Positions 40,701 to 55,348 are shown, counted from the stretch's first letter. The stretch: 64,000 bases of DNA from Drosophila pseudoobscura (GCF_009870125.1 NC_046679.1:16306001-16370000), one strand, 5' to 3'. Translations and numbers: made by a program. Notes: generated from the letters alone by a model not told the origin.

Positions 40701-43700
40701 TATGCATTTTCTAGCGTTTTCTAGCGTTTTCCCTGCTGCTCCTAATCAGGGTTTCTTCTTCACCCGCACTGCCTCATTAAAATAACAGCGAGGTGCAAGC
40801 GGGGCAACAACAGCAGCAACAACTATACAAACAAACCGCTCTCACCTTACAGCTGTAAGAAAATTTCATATAATTCTTGTATATGTAATCCTTGGACCCA
40901 GGACCGCCTCGCCTCGCCCCGCCCTGCTATGCCTCGGCCAAGACGGCTCGAATGCATGGCAATGCAGCTGAAGCTGAAGGCGCTAACTTAATTTGCCTGC
41001 GAGTATAATTGCAGCCGGGCTCTGACGAGTTGTTGGCAGAACTTTTGTTGGCTTAATTGAGGGCATCATTATTTGGGTAACAGAGGAGAGGCAAAGTGAA
41101 TGCCTTGAATGAGCTTTCAAGTCAGAGTTGAAGCCGGAGGCGTCCTCTAGGAATATCTTTTTTCAGCTATCACTAATTATGAGTAAAAAATAAAGTTGAT
41201 CTCTTGAAGATACCATCCCCTGTTCCATCCCCCTATCCCATACCCCGAACCCAGAGCCTGTTGTGTTTAACGTTTCATTTAATATTTAGCCAAATTTACT
41301 CGGTCACATAAATCAATGCCAAACAACATGCCTTGGGGTATGTGCTGTGTCCCATATGAATACTCAAGTGTCTCGGTTCTGTTGCTCGTCGTCGGCAGAG
41401 CAACAAATGGGACAAATTTCCATTTCAAGCCAATGCCGCATAAATGGCACATAATTTACGATATGAACAACGGAGCTGGAGCTGGAGCTGGAGCAGCAGC
41501 AGCGGCAGCAACAACAGCAACAGAAGCAGCTAACCAAACATGCAGCTAACTATCCAAAAAGCTGGTAACAATATTAGTTAGCATGAGCGGCAGAAACAGC
41601 AACACCAAGAGCAACAGCAACAGCAACACCAACAACGACAGAATCAGAGAGTAAACTTTACATTTGTGTTGGTGTCTGGGTGTTGGGAATACACCCACAC
41701 CCACATCCACATCCACTCCCACACCCGCACCCGCACCCGATGCTGGCCGGCGTCAATGTGTGAAGTAATTAATTACAAAGCAACTGATGTGTATCTGTGG
41801 GTGTGTGTATTTGTGTGCCTGTGCCTCTGCCTGTACGGGGCCATACTCTCCTGTGCTTTGGGTTTTGGATTATGATGCATGATCATGTATGCTCCTGCAC
41901 GCACACCCGAACCGAAAATCCTAGCATACACACACGCACTGAAATAGATAGGTAACGTTACATGTAGCACTTCCTGTCTCCCCTCGCCCACCTCGCCCTA
42001 CACCCTATACGTGCTCCACTAACCAAAAAGTGAATTGATTTACACCTGCGGCGAGAAAGAGGAGTGGATGATGTCCAGGTCCAAAATGCATTTCAGTAAT
42101 TGCACAAAGAAACGAAAGAGTGCAGTATCGGATGGATCTGATGTGAGTGACGGATGGGACACCATGCTCATGTACCTCTATTTTACTACAATGCCTTTAA
42201 TTCCTTGAATTTTAGCTGGCAACACAAATCTCGAAATATGGTAATTATTCCCACATTAATCCCGAACCCACAATGAATCTGTATTTCCCTTCGGTCCTAA
42301 AACCAAACCTAGCCTGGCCAAGGGTATTCCTCATTAGCACGACATCTCTAGGCGTTGTCTGCCAAAGGGCTAATTGTCTTTACCGTCCCTGTCCCTGTCC
42401 CTGTCGCCTGGGATGCCTGTCTATGAGCAATTCGATTTAAAATTGCGGCTCGGGCTTCAAGGATATTTATGAAGGGCAAACACGTGATATGCCGGCGTAA
42501 TTCCAAGCACAAAAAATACAATCGTCACAGCTTTGGAACGCGCGCAGCAGGGGAGGAGGGGAGTGGGGTGTGCATTTAAATTAATCACAGTAAAAGCGAA
42601 TTGCCCAAAACAATGTAATATCCCGTGCAAGGTCCTTCGGGGACCGGCAGCGGTAGCGGCAACGCCAGCAACAAATAGAAAATCTGTAAATGCGTGAGCG
42701 CCCGAGAGAATGTGGCCTCCAAACCGTGACGAGACCAAACCAAAGCCTGTCACTGTGTATGTATGTATGCGTGTGTGGGTGTCTGTGAGGGGTGAGTGTA
42801 ACCATGTGTGTATGTGTGCGTGCGGTTGCTCAAATTAAAACAAAGTGTCGTGCGTTTGATGAAAATGTAACGCATTTTGTGCTCCAGCGGCCCCTTGCCA
42901 CCCAGCGTCGCACATAAATGCTAATTGGCTTAAATGTATTTGTTTGTGTGCGTGTGCGTGTGTGTGTGTGCTGGAATGTTGCTGTGTTTGTGCGTTCGTG
43001 TGAGCGCCCTTTTTGGGCAGAGGGATCTTTTTCTACAGGCATGGCGGCGTCTGTCAGGTGTTCAAACTTAAACATTTTATAGTTTGGTTAATTGTCAAAG
43101 CAGCGACGAAGGCAGCCAAAAGCAAAAGGGTGCGCCGAACATTTGATGACTCAATTATTCGATGGTTTTTGCGGCCAACTTGGTGGTTACACTCCTCCCG
43201 GCGGCTTCAGGGGGTGTGGTTCGGGGTCTCAATTTTCAGTTCTTAAGATGGAGATGAAACCATTTAGGCAGCTGTCACACTGATTAGCATGACCGTTGCT
43301 TCTACGTGATAACCCACCACCCGCCTGTAAGACATCGTGAGATAGAGGGATTCGCAAAGGAATAGAATGGAATGTAAGGGAATGTACATCGCTGAAGGAA
43401 ATTGAAAACAAGTGAAATAAAGTGATTGGCCATAACATTTGCGCGTACGCGTGCATTTTCCATTCTACGAGTTTGGCTTTTCTATTTCCTTTCGCTTTTC
43501 TCTATTCCCGACACTCCCACCTCCCATCGTTCTGGCTCTGGCACTGACTCCCTTTTGTGTGCCCACAATTCTATGCTATTTTTATGTTTATCTGCCCTCA
43601 CTCCATTACGACTTTATGCTCTTTAGCAGACAATCAACATTGTTGCTGCCCCCCTCAGGGGGTTGCTTGGTTGGTTGGTGACTCCGACGTTGCCGAGGCG

Positions 43701-44356
43701 GACAATGCCCGTGCGAAAAATGCAAATTGCGAGTGGGAATGGAAATGGAAATGTCGGTGAGGGGAGGGCAAGTGGTAAGTGGGAATGAGGCGGCTGAGTG
43801 ATGGAATGAATGAATGAATGATTGCTGCTGTGAGCCAGACATTTAGCGGAATTTGCTTTGATAAATAGCAAACGTTTGGCCTGGCTTAAAGTCGGATTCC
43901 CTCATATGACGTAATTTATGCAAATTAATTTATAAAGAACCAAGAGAGCACTAGACGGAGGCAGAATCATTGTCGGAGCCATCGTCGGACACGGACATAT
44001 ATCATGCAAGTGCGACAATTTTCGCGAAAAAGTACATAAATATAGTGCGCCTTGAAGTAGACTCATTTATATGGCTTTGTGCGTAATTTCACTCGCTGAC
44101 ACTTATGATGTATGGTCCCTCACAGACCTACACACACACACAAATTCCCATACTTGTGCGTTTCCATAACGAATGACGAGTGATGACTGACTGACTGGCA
44201 GTGCCCCGTGCTACGTGCCTTTGCCCCTTTCGTAGACTAGGAGCCGTCGAGTCAGACTTATTGTCTAACAGAGAGTAGACATTCGTGTCGTGTCACAGTG
44301 CGAATGTGATAACACTTTCTGAGCATCTAGCAGGCAGCCACATAAAATTCACAATA

Positions 44357-44364
44357 TGTATACA
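44357..44364 (+). promoter_or_regulatory. TATA-like element of the small gene at 44449
   Basis: GTATACAT within an A/T-rich stretch, about 90 bases upstream of the ATG. Transcription about 30 bases downstream would give a 5' UTR near 60 bases. Confidence 0.3.
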
Positions 44365-44448
44365 TAAACTGAAGCTATTTCAAAGCATTCGCAACAAATT
44401 CCCACTGAAGTTCGATACGTACCAGTATTTTCGAGCAGCAGCACCAAA

Positions 44449-45039
44449 ATGTCTTGGAAACCCCAAGCGAAGCCCGTGACCAGCAAGGGCGACAGGCCAG
44501 TCACCAAGGTCAACAAGGAGAACAAGACTGCGGCTAAGCAACATCCTGTGACACGTACCCCACCATCCCGACCCAATACACATGATCGGGTAAGGCTTAC
44601 GATTACACTGCTTTGGAGATATATTACTGAGCTTAACCGCACATGTCTGCAGATTTGGAAGATCATGAAAATGTAAACATGATGTAGCCATTCGACCGCT
44701 TGGTTGGTATATGCACCAATCAACAAGATCGGGTAAGGTTTTCAATGGGTTCCAGATGTAGCTCCGATCCTAACAGCTTACATATACTCTACAGATTTTG
44801 AAAACCATGACCATCTAACCATGGTAACTATAATTCGTCCTCTTAATTGGTATATGTACCAATCCACATCAAAGGTCAAGACTTTCAACGCGTTCGACAT
44901 GTATTTCCGATCTAACAACACATTATTCTCTCTGCAGATTTGATGGTGATGGTGTGTATCCAACATATCAGTTTCAGCATTATCAATTTCAATTATGATT
45001 CATTTTCTTTTTCAGGGACAGCCCCCCCACAATGTTTGA
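44449..45039 (+). CDS. Small unrecognised basic protein with alternative terminal exons
   Basis: The start context CACCAAAATG fits the Drosophila consensus closely. Exon 1 (44449-44589, 47 codons) encodes a Lys/Pro/Thr-rich, disorder-like sequence beginning MSWKPQAKPVTSKGDRPVTK and ends in phase 0 at a GTAAGG donor. The best distal acceptor (TTTTCTTTTTCAG, ending at 45015) joins an exon 45016-45039 that adds GQPPHNV and a stop, giving 54 residues. Between them lie three regular donor/acceptor units. Using the first or second internal acceptor gives different seven-residue ends (IWKIMKM or ILKTMTI), the third a single residue. AATAAA signals at 45075-45080 and 45109-45114 support a gene ending there. 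I recognise no homologue. Confidence 0.5.
44590..45015 (+). repeat. Three tandem 142-143-base intron/exon-like units
   Basis: Donors at 44590, 44733 and 44875 and acceptors ending at 44652, 44794 and 44937 repeat at 142-143 bases. The intron-like parts are 62-63 bases, each with a branch-like TAAC about 20-30 bases before AG in units 2 and 3. The exon-like parts are 80, 80 and 78 bases. Exon-like units 1 and 2 share the start ATTT(G/T)GAA, a stop at codon 8, and the inverted-repeat motif TTGGTATATG-ACCAAT. Confidence 0.65.
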
Positions 45040-48000
45040 TTTTTTTTCTACCTATTTGTTCGGAAATGATTTAAAATAAAAATAATCTTTTGGTCGCGCT
45101 GGGCGCTGAATAAAGCGAAAAAGTCCCAACACAGAAAAACTCTTATAATTCCCTGATGGACTGACTGGAAAGCGCGCAAAGCGCAGGCGCTGTCCTTGAA
45201 GAGAAAGGCAGCACATTCGAGAGAGTGGGCTATTTTCTCTTTACACTTGACTATATGGCTCACTGTGTCAAAAGGTAAATTTGTGGTAAATTCTACGGTT
45301 ATAAAGCGGATTTACGGTTGAAATAAGAAAATCCCAAATGATCACAACAGAGTTTAGATGTTAGCTCGAGTCTCATCCAAAAATTGTTGATAAACGAAAA
45401 AGCCTACAGTCTCAATTTATGGGGAAATATCAAATATAAACATGCGAATTGGCCTGTATGGCCATGTTTGAAGCTCCAGCCATATTTTGTGTCCCCAGCA
45501 TCCAAAGAAGAAGAAAACGGGCCAAAGGCCAAAAGGAAAAAGTGATTGGGATAGGCCCACTTCTCCAGGGCCCAAGCACTCTCTCAAGCCGCTTTCAAGT
45601 CAATGCAACTTAAACCAAAACAAACTCAAAATCCCGAGCCTGCCATCCGTATAAGCACATCTGTATATATGTGCATGTATGTATGTGTATATATGCATGT
45701 GTGCGTGGGGTTGCTCGTGCAATTTTACTTTCATTCGTAATTGAGTGAAAACGATGCGGCCGAAGATGATGGGGCGAAGAGCTGACACGAGCAGAAATGT
45801 CCCTGCAACGACGACGAGCTGGCATCGACCGAGAGCCAAAGGACATTTTGGTACTCGTGCCAGTTTTTGCTAATGCCGTTGCTCAGTTTCGTATTCGTGT
45901 CGGAACGTGGCGCTACGGTCTGCTCAAGGATACGCGGAAACCAGGCAAATCAAGCAACGAAACGTGTGGGACCCCAGAAAAGCACAACTGCCAATTGCCA
46001 ACGTGTGCGAGATTGCGTGTGAGTGTATGTGTGTGTGTGCGCGCTTGTGAGCGGGTCGGATCGTGTGTGCCGCCGTTTTGGTCCCGGCCGTTTAATTTTA
46101 TTAGCGTGCCGCGATGCGTCATGGAAATGGCAGACAAAACACACACAAAAATACAATAAATGAAAAATTAAATATTAATTAAATTTTGCATACGAATCCA
46201 GCAACGAATGCAACGATTCCGCAAGAAGTGCTGTTTTGTCGGTTATTGTTGTTTGTTTCTCGATTGAAATGTTAAATAGATATTAAAAATTGATGCAATC
46301 CAACAAATTTCGGCTACAGACCTGCTGCTGGTCGGTCCGGTCAGGCGAGGCCTGAGTATAGCCAGGCGTAACCTCTGAACGACGTTTGCCATCGACATTG
46401 GCATCCAGTACCACTCAGATTGGCCCTGCCACTGCCACTGCCACTGGCTCTCTGGCATCTTCGCCATCATCATTCCGGGTGTGCGTGTATATGACTTTAT
46501 TAAAATTTTAAATCCCCCATCGCTGCTGACATCGAAAGTACATACTCGTGGAACGCGCGTGTTCAACTTGCCGTTTTTACACATTGTTTGTGGACTTTCA
46601 TAAATATATATCGCCCCGCCTTGTACTGGTGCTCGTTCCAGATTTCATACTCGTTTGTTGTTGTGCTTATCGCGATTACTGCGCGGCTCTCGAACATAGT
46701 CCAGAGGGTATTACCCACCACCTACATACATCAGCTCCACATCTGCAACGTGCCTACAACTCGGACACAGCCGACGCGCGTCCACCAACTTATCCGACAA
46801 GTGCGTATGAAAGTGCAATTTAATTCAGCATTTTGTTCTGCATATGACAAATCCAAGGCTTAACACAAGGGACACGAAACGACTTTAATTAATAATACGC
46901 CCTGAACCTGAAACCTGAACGGAAGAGTCCCTTTCTCCTCTTTTTGTGATTTCCATTTGGTAATCTTTAATTTTTATCGCCTTGTAGTCATTTAAAATGC
47001 AGTTCTCGTGTGGAATTCATTCTGCTTTCTGCAGTTAATTGCATTTAACTGGCAGTTAATTGCTCTGAGCCGAGCGCACTCCCACAGCACTGTCCCGCCC
47101 CATATCTCCTATTGGGATAGCTTATCTTTGAGCACGAAATTCTGATGGTCAATCGGTATGATTTGAATAAGTACACTTTTGTAAAGCTTTGCGACGGCAC
47201 TTATTTCAGGTAAAAAGAAACTACAGTAATCTGATAGGATTTCAATGATTGTAAAGGATTTCTTACTTTTTCCTTTTTTCTGTTGGGAAAATCTATAAAA
47301 TATATGAAGAACTATTACGAGTCTCGTATAGTAAAACATGAACATGTGCCGAGATTTTGACCAGCGTTTGACCAAAATTTATTGCACCACAGCAAAGAAG
47401 AGCCATCCGTTCACATTCGTTTTTTCGTGCATAAAAGCTCCTTACATCAAGCCAAAGCATTTTTGAAAAACTCTGGCCTACGTTCAGCCGCACAGTTAGG
47501 CATAGAGACAGACATACAGTCGGCAAGTGGGCTTATTTATAAGAGCCGAGGGAAAGCACTTTGGCCAGACAGTTGAGATCTGCACTTACCTATTGCGGCC
47601 GCTGCACGTTTTATAATATTTATGCATGTGCCAGCCAGCAAGGAGAGGAGGCCCAGTGCACTCCTGAAGGGAAGCTCCAGCCAGGAGCTGGAATGGGCAA
47701 AAAAAAGGCAGCCAGCAGTCACCAAAGTCTGTTGGATTGGAGTGTGTGTAGAGCACACATCGTAGGCACTCTGACATTGCCAAAAGTAACACTCCAGACT
47801 GAAGTGGGGCACAGCACAGCAGCAGCAGGGCACAGCATTCGGAACGATGCAAATCCAAGTGCCAGAGTGGTAGGCGCATCAGGAAATTACATTTAAAATA
47901 TTTTACTTGGCAGGGGTTAACGTAAATACATAGACATCTAAGCAAACAAGAAAAACAGAATGGAACAGAATAGGCAGTGCCAGTGCCAGTGGCAGTGGCA

Positions 48001-51000
48001 CAGTGGGAGTGACGGAGGCAACAGATGCCACAACAATAGAATTAACAAAATAAAAACAAGTCAAGCAAGGAACAAGTGCAACCGAGAATACACGCACAAA
48101 ATGGTTGAGTTGAGACGAGAGTTCAGATGAGATGAGATGGAATTAAATGTGAATGCTTTACAGGCGGAACAAAGACAGACCCGGACCCGGTCCCGGACCC
48201 GGAGAGCAGGCAGCCCCTGCCTGTTTGCATGTTTACACAAGCTCAACATTTTTGACAGTGGCATCCTCACACGAAGAACAGAACAGAGTGTGCTCTCAGA
48301 GCCCATGGCTCATGTGGGGAGATGTGGATTGGTGGCAGTACAACGAGAGCAGCTGCAAAGACTGATCCATGGCAACTTCGTAAAAAAGTCTTCCTCCTAG
48401 CAGTTTCCTTGGTCCAGAACGGACCAGAATGTCCCTGGCTTTTGCTTTGAACTATCGCTTGTTTTGCTTTTCCCCATTTGTTGCTTGCTTACAGCTGTCC
48501 AGATTTATGACTAGCCAAAGGAAAATAGCCAAAAAACAAATCGGTTAACTTTTGCAGCAACATTCCACGTACCCGTAGTTCCCAGTGCATTCTCTCAGGT
48601 TTGGCTTGTTCTTGGTTCTTTGTTTCTGTTTCTGGTTCCAAGTGACCTTTTGTCATAAAGCTTTAACACATAAAAATGTTATTGTCCGATATGGAGCTGT
48701 GTAGCTTATGCTGATTTGTGTTGACCTAGTAAACTCCTGCTCTGTTGGGGAAACTGAAGGAGACTGAAAGAATTGTAGAAGTTTTATGGCTCTAAGGCTG
48801 ATCTAGGAGTCGCCATTGAAAGCTTTAAAGGTCTCTGAAGTGCAGTGATGCGAGTGCGGAAAGGCGTCGGACTCGAATTATTGTGTACCCCATAAAAATT
48901 GCTGGCTTAAATAGAGTGATGTCTCCTGGTATCAGTTGGGAAATAAATTCAAGTCTGGGAATATCCGATTTCGTTTCGTGCATTGCAATGTGCAACAGTG
49001 AACTTCCATACTCGTATTAAAATTCCCACGTACTAATATTTCAGTACCAACAAATAGCCCCACTTAACCTTATCGAGTAAGGGAGTTGACCTGTAATTGC
49101 AGCCTTTCGACATTTATTTCCAAATAAGTCCCGTGAAAGTGTGTTTTAAGCGCTTCCACTCTCTCATCGAGTATTACACTTCATTTGGCCAGCCGCACAG
49201 TGGTCGACAAAAGCCGACGCCCACCCACTGGAACACGCAGAGCACACCCACCCAGAGTTTGCGCAAAGTTTTAACTCTTATCTGTTGTCTATCAGGAAAT
49301 TTTATGCGATTTTGTTTACCTATTTTAATGAGAACCGAAAAATGCTCGCTCGCACAAGCGGTGAGAAGGGAAGAACGAGAGAAAGGAGGACTCAAAAATA
49401 CACAAGCTGTTGGGAACGGAATATGCCCGCCCTGGCGAAAAACCAGGTCAAAGCAAACAGAATGAAAGAGACGAAAATTTATGCAAAACTCAAAAAACAA
49501 AGCAAAACAAAGGCAGGAGAAAAAAACGCACGATGAACGTCCGTTGCAAGAGGCCGGGTCCGAATTGAAAGTGCGAATGTGTTGGTAGCGATGTGTTAGC
49601 GTGTGTGTGTGTGTGTACGTGTTTTGAAATGGCGTGTATTGTATCAAATTTAAATGCACAACAGTAAAATAATGAATTCTTTTGTTTGTATTTGCATTTT
49701 GTTTGTTGTTGCTGACGAACGCGTTTGCAGAACCAAAACCAAACCGATTCTAACCAAAGCACTGAAAAGCTAGAAGGTAGAAGCCTACACTCAGGTGCCG
49801 AAGCAAAAGATACCCTTATAGGTCCTCTTTTCATTGATAGCCGCCGTATGATACAAATACCTTAAGTCGATTTTATTTTGTAGTAAAGGCTATATTTATA
49901 TATATTTTATGGGATTGGGCTATGCAAAAATAGAGGAAACTTTATGCACTTTCTTCGATAAGACATTGTTTTACTGATTAAAATCCCCCATCATTCACTT
50001 TTGATTATCTGTAACTTGGCGTATGTTCCTAAAAATAAATTAACTAACCCAATTTCGCACACAAATATTTCAAATATGACTCTTCTAATTGAAATGTTGG
50101 ATTATCCTAGTATTTTATGATATAAAGATTAGACTGCAAAAACGATCCTGTTAGAAATGTACCTATACTACATAGGGATGCAAGGAACGAATACACAAGG
50201 CAATATGGGCATGGAAGGCCGTATTTTGAATTCAAAATTACGTATCTTTACGGATAAAAACCTTATACCCTGTGCAGTGTACAACAATTAAGAATGAAAA
50301 AACACACGTCACACAGTAGAAGGAGCGGCAGCGGCGGCAACAAATTCTACAAAATAACAGTACAGCAGCATACAGAAAATATATTCCCAACTGTAGAGAT
50401 GAAAGGGCCAGATGGAAATTAAGCATATATGGAAATTAATGTGGGTACTGTGAAAAGTTGTTATTGCTCCTTCCTGCCCCTTGCCTGTGTCCATCAGTTG
50501 CGGCGGCAGTGAAACTAAAATTTACTCGCAACAGTCAACAGTTTGTGAAAAAGTTTTTGACCTCCCCCCAAAAACTTATACCATATAATGTGTATAAATA
50601 ATTTACGAGTATGATCTGCTTTGTAATACACGATTGCCACAAGGAGACAAAATGAGAGAGAGAATGAGAGAGAGAGAGGCAAGCCGAAACTGTACTTTTT
50701 TCGATTGTCTATCTTAATTTAGTTTATGTTTTTTTTGGGTGGCCAGCTAATTGCACGTCTTTGTGTGGAAATGCAAAAAAGCAATTATATTTTTGTATTC
50801 GCCTGCAAAAGCTGTTGAAAATAATTGCATGGCTGGCAGCACAAACCAAGGAATTCGAGGAAAATTATAATTTGAAGCCCTAATAACGCAGAAAGGTGTA
50901 AGCTAACGAAGGAAGTTAAGTGAAGGCAATAGCATGGGCGTATACTGGGCGGGTCGTGAGTTAAGTATAACCTGAGTCGAGTCAAGCACGGGCGTAAGTG

Positions 51001-52250
51001 GGTGGAAAATAGATCCGCCATCTGGCGGTTGGTGGTCGGAGGTTGATGGAGTTTACGGCTGTATGGGTTTACGAAAAAATCCCTGCCTCCCTTTTCAGGG
51101 GCTGTACGGAATATTAGCACACGTGCGGGGCGGGGCGGGCGGACGGTAACGCCTACTGTTCGACGTTTTACCACACACTTGTCCCCGCGTTTTTTTTTCC
51201 TTATGTTCGACTTTTAGCCCACTCCTTCCCGGCCCATGTCTAAACCTTATCAATAAAACATTGCATACCTTTAGAGAGGGGCTGGCTTACCAGGTCATCA
51301 CTTCTACAACTACACACATTTTCACATCAAAATACTCGGGCATTAGCGTTTGTGTTTATATTTAGCTTATTCTCGGCGGTTTATGTTACCGCAAACTGCA
51401 CACAGAAGCCAGGCCAGCCAAACATCCCACCCGCCCTAAAAGTAAAAGCAAATAATGCACGGCAAACATTTCATTTAAACAATCAACGTCAATGATCTGT
51501 AAACAACAATGAAAAGGGTTTTTTACTGCCTCGCGTAGGCCTTTCGGAGGCGGCATGCGGCAGGCAAGCAAAAGGCGTGCACATGCATACCCGTACATCA
51601 TACTCGTACGAGAGGCGAGGCGAGGCAAGGCCATTGTGCAGGGCATAAACACACACTTTTGAAACACATCAAGCATACGCCCTGTGGTGGTGTGGGTAAG
51701 ACACATTTGATATGAAGGTAGCTCGCGGGTTACTTTCGGTCTACAAACCGTGAAAATGTATTATTCAACAGCAACCAAACCAAACTAAATAGAACGAAAA
51801 AACGTGAGTGTACAGGCAGGCAGACGGTGGCTCACTCACACGTACACACTTTCAGCCAGAGACAGCAACAGCAGCAAACAACAGGCAACAGAGAAGTTTC
51901 CTCCTTTCCAGCCATGTTTCTGTTTGGTTTGTTTTTTTGTTGTTTTTTTTTTTTGTAGCTCTGTAGCTGCTATCCAACCCTCCACACATGCTCGTATACA
52001 CGTTCGCATAAAATGTGACTTAACTAAAAATAAATAAGCCAGAATGCTAAAAGCATTCGCTACAGGCATTTCGTGGAGGCTAGCTGCGAAAACCGCTAAG
52101 AGAGCTCCAGGAAAATTCTCATGCTAATTATACAAGAATGTACGAGGTCCTTAAAGCTATCAAAACCAGATATAAATTTAATTTCAAGTGCTAGGCTGAG
52201 ATGAAATTTAGTTTTCTTCATTAAGGCTGGCGCACATGGGACGGTTACTG

Positions 52251-52302
52251 ACACTGCCACTGCCAGTGCCACTGCCACTGCCAGTGCCACTGCTGTTGCT
52301 GC
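52251..52302. repeat. CACTGC/CAGTGC hexanucleotide repeat
   Basis: About seven six-base units, CACTGC alternating with CAGTGC, passing into CTG/TTG triplets. Confidence 0.85.
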
Positions 52303-55300
52303 TGCATCTTATGGTGTCGTTGCTACGTAAAATTGACAAACAAGTTTTTGGGCGCTTGCTTAACACCAAAGCAAACACATGTTTACAGCGCCCACACACA
52401 CACACGTACACACACACACACGTACACAGACCCCGGGAGAAGATAGTACTCGTACCCTCAGACATGGTCTGAGGCTGTATGACTACATCACAAAATGCTC
52501 AAGTAATTATTAAGTGCTGCTCTTTGCGGTAGATGATGCAAGGCAAGACCCATGTTGCACTCTTCGTGCGCGTGTGTGTTAGTGTGGGAGACTTGTGGCA
52601 TTTTTTCCTCCTTGCATGTGCTGCCCTGGGGGCGTATGCGCAATATTTTTGAGGGCAAAAGTCGCAGCCACATTGTCAACAAACTTGAAGGATTATCAGA
52701 GTCAACAAATGTTGAGGCAGCTTAAGTCGGGCTGTCAGCCGGTAGGGAGGACCGAGGCAAGCATGCCAAGAAGCAGCCAAACAGCAGCCAAGATGCCCAC
52801 TAAACTATTCAAATATTCATTTAAGACACAAACATTTGCCTGGCTAAATTCAATTTTGACCAAGCCAACAATCAGGCGAGCAGCTGCTCTGTCTCCTCAT
52901 GAGTTATTATTGAAGAGTCCTTCTGACAGGCCAACTAATAATTTAATTTTGTTGTAAATATTCGTGCGGTCATTTGTTTGAAACTTAATTTTAATTTCAT
53001 TAATTTATTTCAGACCATAAATTGCCAGTAAAGATATTTCGGCCAGGCCAGGCCTTTCCCAATTACATTGCACTCACATGCACGGAGCCATTTTAAAAGT
53101 CCTCCAGTGTCCATGTGTCCATGCCCAAGCGCCGGCAAAATTAGTGCTCGTTTTAATTGAGTTTGTTAATAATTCAGTAATGGCCACTACATACCATTCA
53201 TTCCATTGGCCGGATCCCAGAGTCGGAGCCTGAAACAGCCGCAGCAGCAGTCCTTGCCACGGTCAGAGTCAGAGTCAGAGCCAGGACAGGGCAGGACGAC
53301 AGAACGAGTGCCAGAGACGGAGCTGGCTAAATGGTTACATGGCAGCTGGCAGCAAATTTTATGTGATGTTATATGACTGCCGGCCATATCCACATACATT
53401 TCCATATCCATATGTAACTGCAATTGCAATGGCATTCCTGTGAGTGTGCGTGCGTGGGAAAAACTAATTAACTAGTTTTGCATGTGGCTCATTTCATTTG
53501 GCTACTGCTGCTGCTGCTCACTGCGTTTTTATGATTTTGATTAATTTTTAGCCATAAATATTTATGCAGCTTTATTATGCGGCAGCTAAGGTGCAGAAGG
53601 GGCAGATTCAGATTCTGCTAAGGGCATTTAGTTTAGCTCCGACTCTGATGTCGTCTGAGACCTCGACGCACAAAGCAACCAGGGCATCCAGGGCATCCCG
53701 GGCATCCAGGGCAAAGAGGGCAGCCAGTGCAGGCAGGCAGGCCTTTAATGTTTTCCGGGTCAGTCACAGTCACTCACTTCCCTTGAGCTCGTTGTCGGCA
53801 CTTTTGTTTGTCAGCATGGACGATGACACCGGCAGACAACCGGACATAGGGACAGCCAGAGCCAGACCAGGCCGACAGGGCCAACAGAGCCGCTGGCTGC
53901 GCTTTTTACATGGGGCAACAGCAACAGCAGTCAGTATCAACAGCAAGAGAGGACGAGCAGACAAAGGAGGCTATCCGTCGGTCTGTCCGCTCGTCTGTCC
54001 GTCCGTCCGTTCTGCTGTGCACTTGAGCGACTAAGCTGCATCAGCTCAGTGGGCAGCAGCTGCGACTCAGGAGCTGCCGCCGCACCGCACGCCGCCTCAC
54101 TGCTGACAAATAAGCAGAAGCCGAGGCAGAGGCAGACATTGCGCAGCCGAGAGGGGGTGGAGTGGGGTGGGGTGTCTGCCACCTACTTTTCATGCGGACA
54201 AATTGAGCAGGACATTGAATTGTCAACCAGAGGCTACGCAGCAGCCCTTGACGGACTGACGAACACACCGTCCGCCCCCTCGTACTCCCGGACATCAGAA
54301 AGTCCGCCAGAAAGTCGCCGTCGCCGTCGCAGTGCAGTGGGGGGTTGATTATATTGTTGACGTTGATGTTGATGAAGCATGATTTGACTATCTTTATTGC
54401 ATTATACTTAAAAACTATTAGCGGCTTGATGGCGATGGCTAGCGGATCCTTGGACCAGCGCCGTTTGCAGCCATTGCTCTGAGCGCTTGACGTGATTGCA
54501 TTAGCCAGACCGGGTCGGGCCAGGCCGCGCCGTGCCGTTCTGGACAGGGTCTAGACCAACTATCGCTAAGCTGGTTTCTATTTTGTTGCGTAGACTGTTA
54601 AGTGATTTATGTTATTAGTCGAGTCCAATGAGCTTAATGCAGCTGAATGATGCTGTTAAACACTGAGAAATCAAATGATATCGGTATAATTTATGCGCTG
54701 ATAAAAAGTAAGACTTACAAAACACAGCTTTAAATGCGTTGTTTTTTGTGTATAAATTTAACCAGCTAGAAAATAATGGCAGTAGACAAATGGCCGGAAT
54801 TTCCACAGACTTATCTACGTATAAGAATAAATGGAGAAGCTCTGAGGAGCACAAAATCTTGATAATGGAAAATTTATTAATCCCATCGACGACAACAATA
54901 ACAATAAAATGTTAACAAATGACTGACAGCCAGCAGAAGCAGGACGATCCCCAAGGAGGAGTGGAGGAAGCGAAGGCCTGGCCCGAGGGCAACCCCTTAT
55001 TGAGGTGTTGCATGACATTCGAGCTCATTGTGAATGCTAGATACAAATCAAAATCGAGCATTTGAGAATTTTATTGCATTCGCAGAGACAGGAACTATGA
55101 ATTACGATCCCCACTGGAAGGAGGACCGAGTCGATTCGAGTGTGTCCTAATCAGCTGGCCTTTGTGTAGGCTACACTTTATCTTGATATACAAACACTCG
55201 CAGAGAGGGTATTTTGTTTGTATTTTTTATTGAAAATGTGCTTGCCACATTTACAGCACGAGCTACCAGCACGCAACGGTCGCCCCCATTGAAGAAGCCT

Positions 55301-55348
55301 TTTGTTTGCCTTTGATTTCCATTCACGACGGGCATGATAATGTTGCTC

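Larger units (their letters stand above)
34419..44350. other. Intergenic region downstream of Obp83a
   Basis: Nearly 10 kb with no firmly supported gene. It includes a GGGGAC hexamer array (37014-37055), a weak Lys/Arg-rich ORF (37446-37700), TACGAG clusters (37986-38013), a GGAGCT repeat (41473-41496), CAACAG-rich sequence (41590-41640), CACCCG/CATCCA repeats (41690-41740) and TG runs (39193-39210, 42940-42970). Long ORFs across these are simple-repeat translations. Confidence 0.55.

Noticed and set aside
44280..44307. ACATTCG and CGAATGT inverted repeat upstream of the small gene at 44449
   Set aside because: Seven-base arms with a 15-base loop are expected by chance in a window this size; no further support.
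49810..50270. A/T-rich block between ATACCCTTATAGG and CTTATACCC
   Set aside because: The flanking motifs resemble dispersed-repeat edges, but they are not clear inverted or direct repeats of each other.
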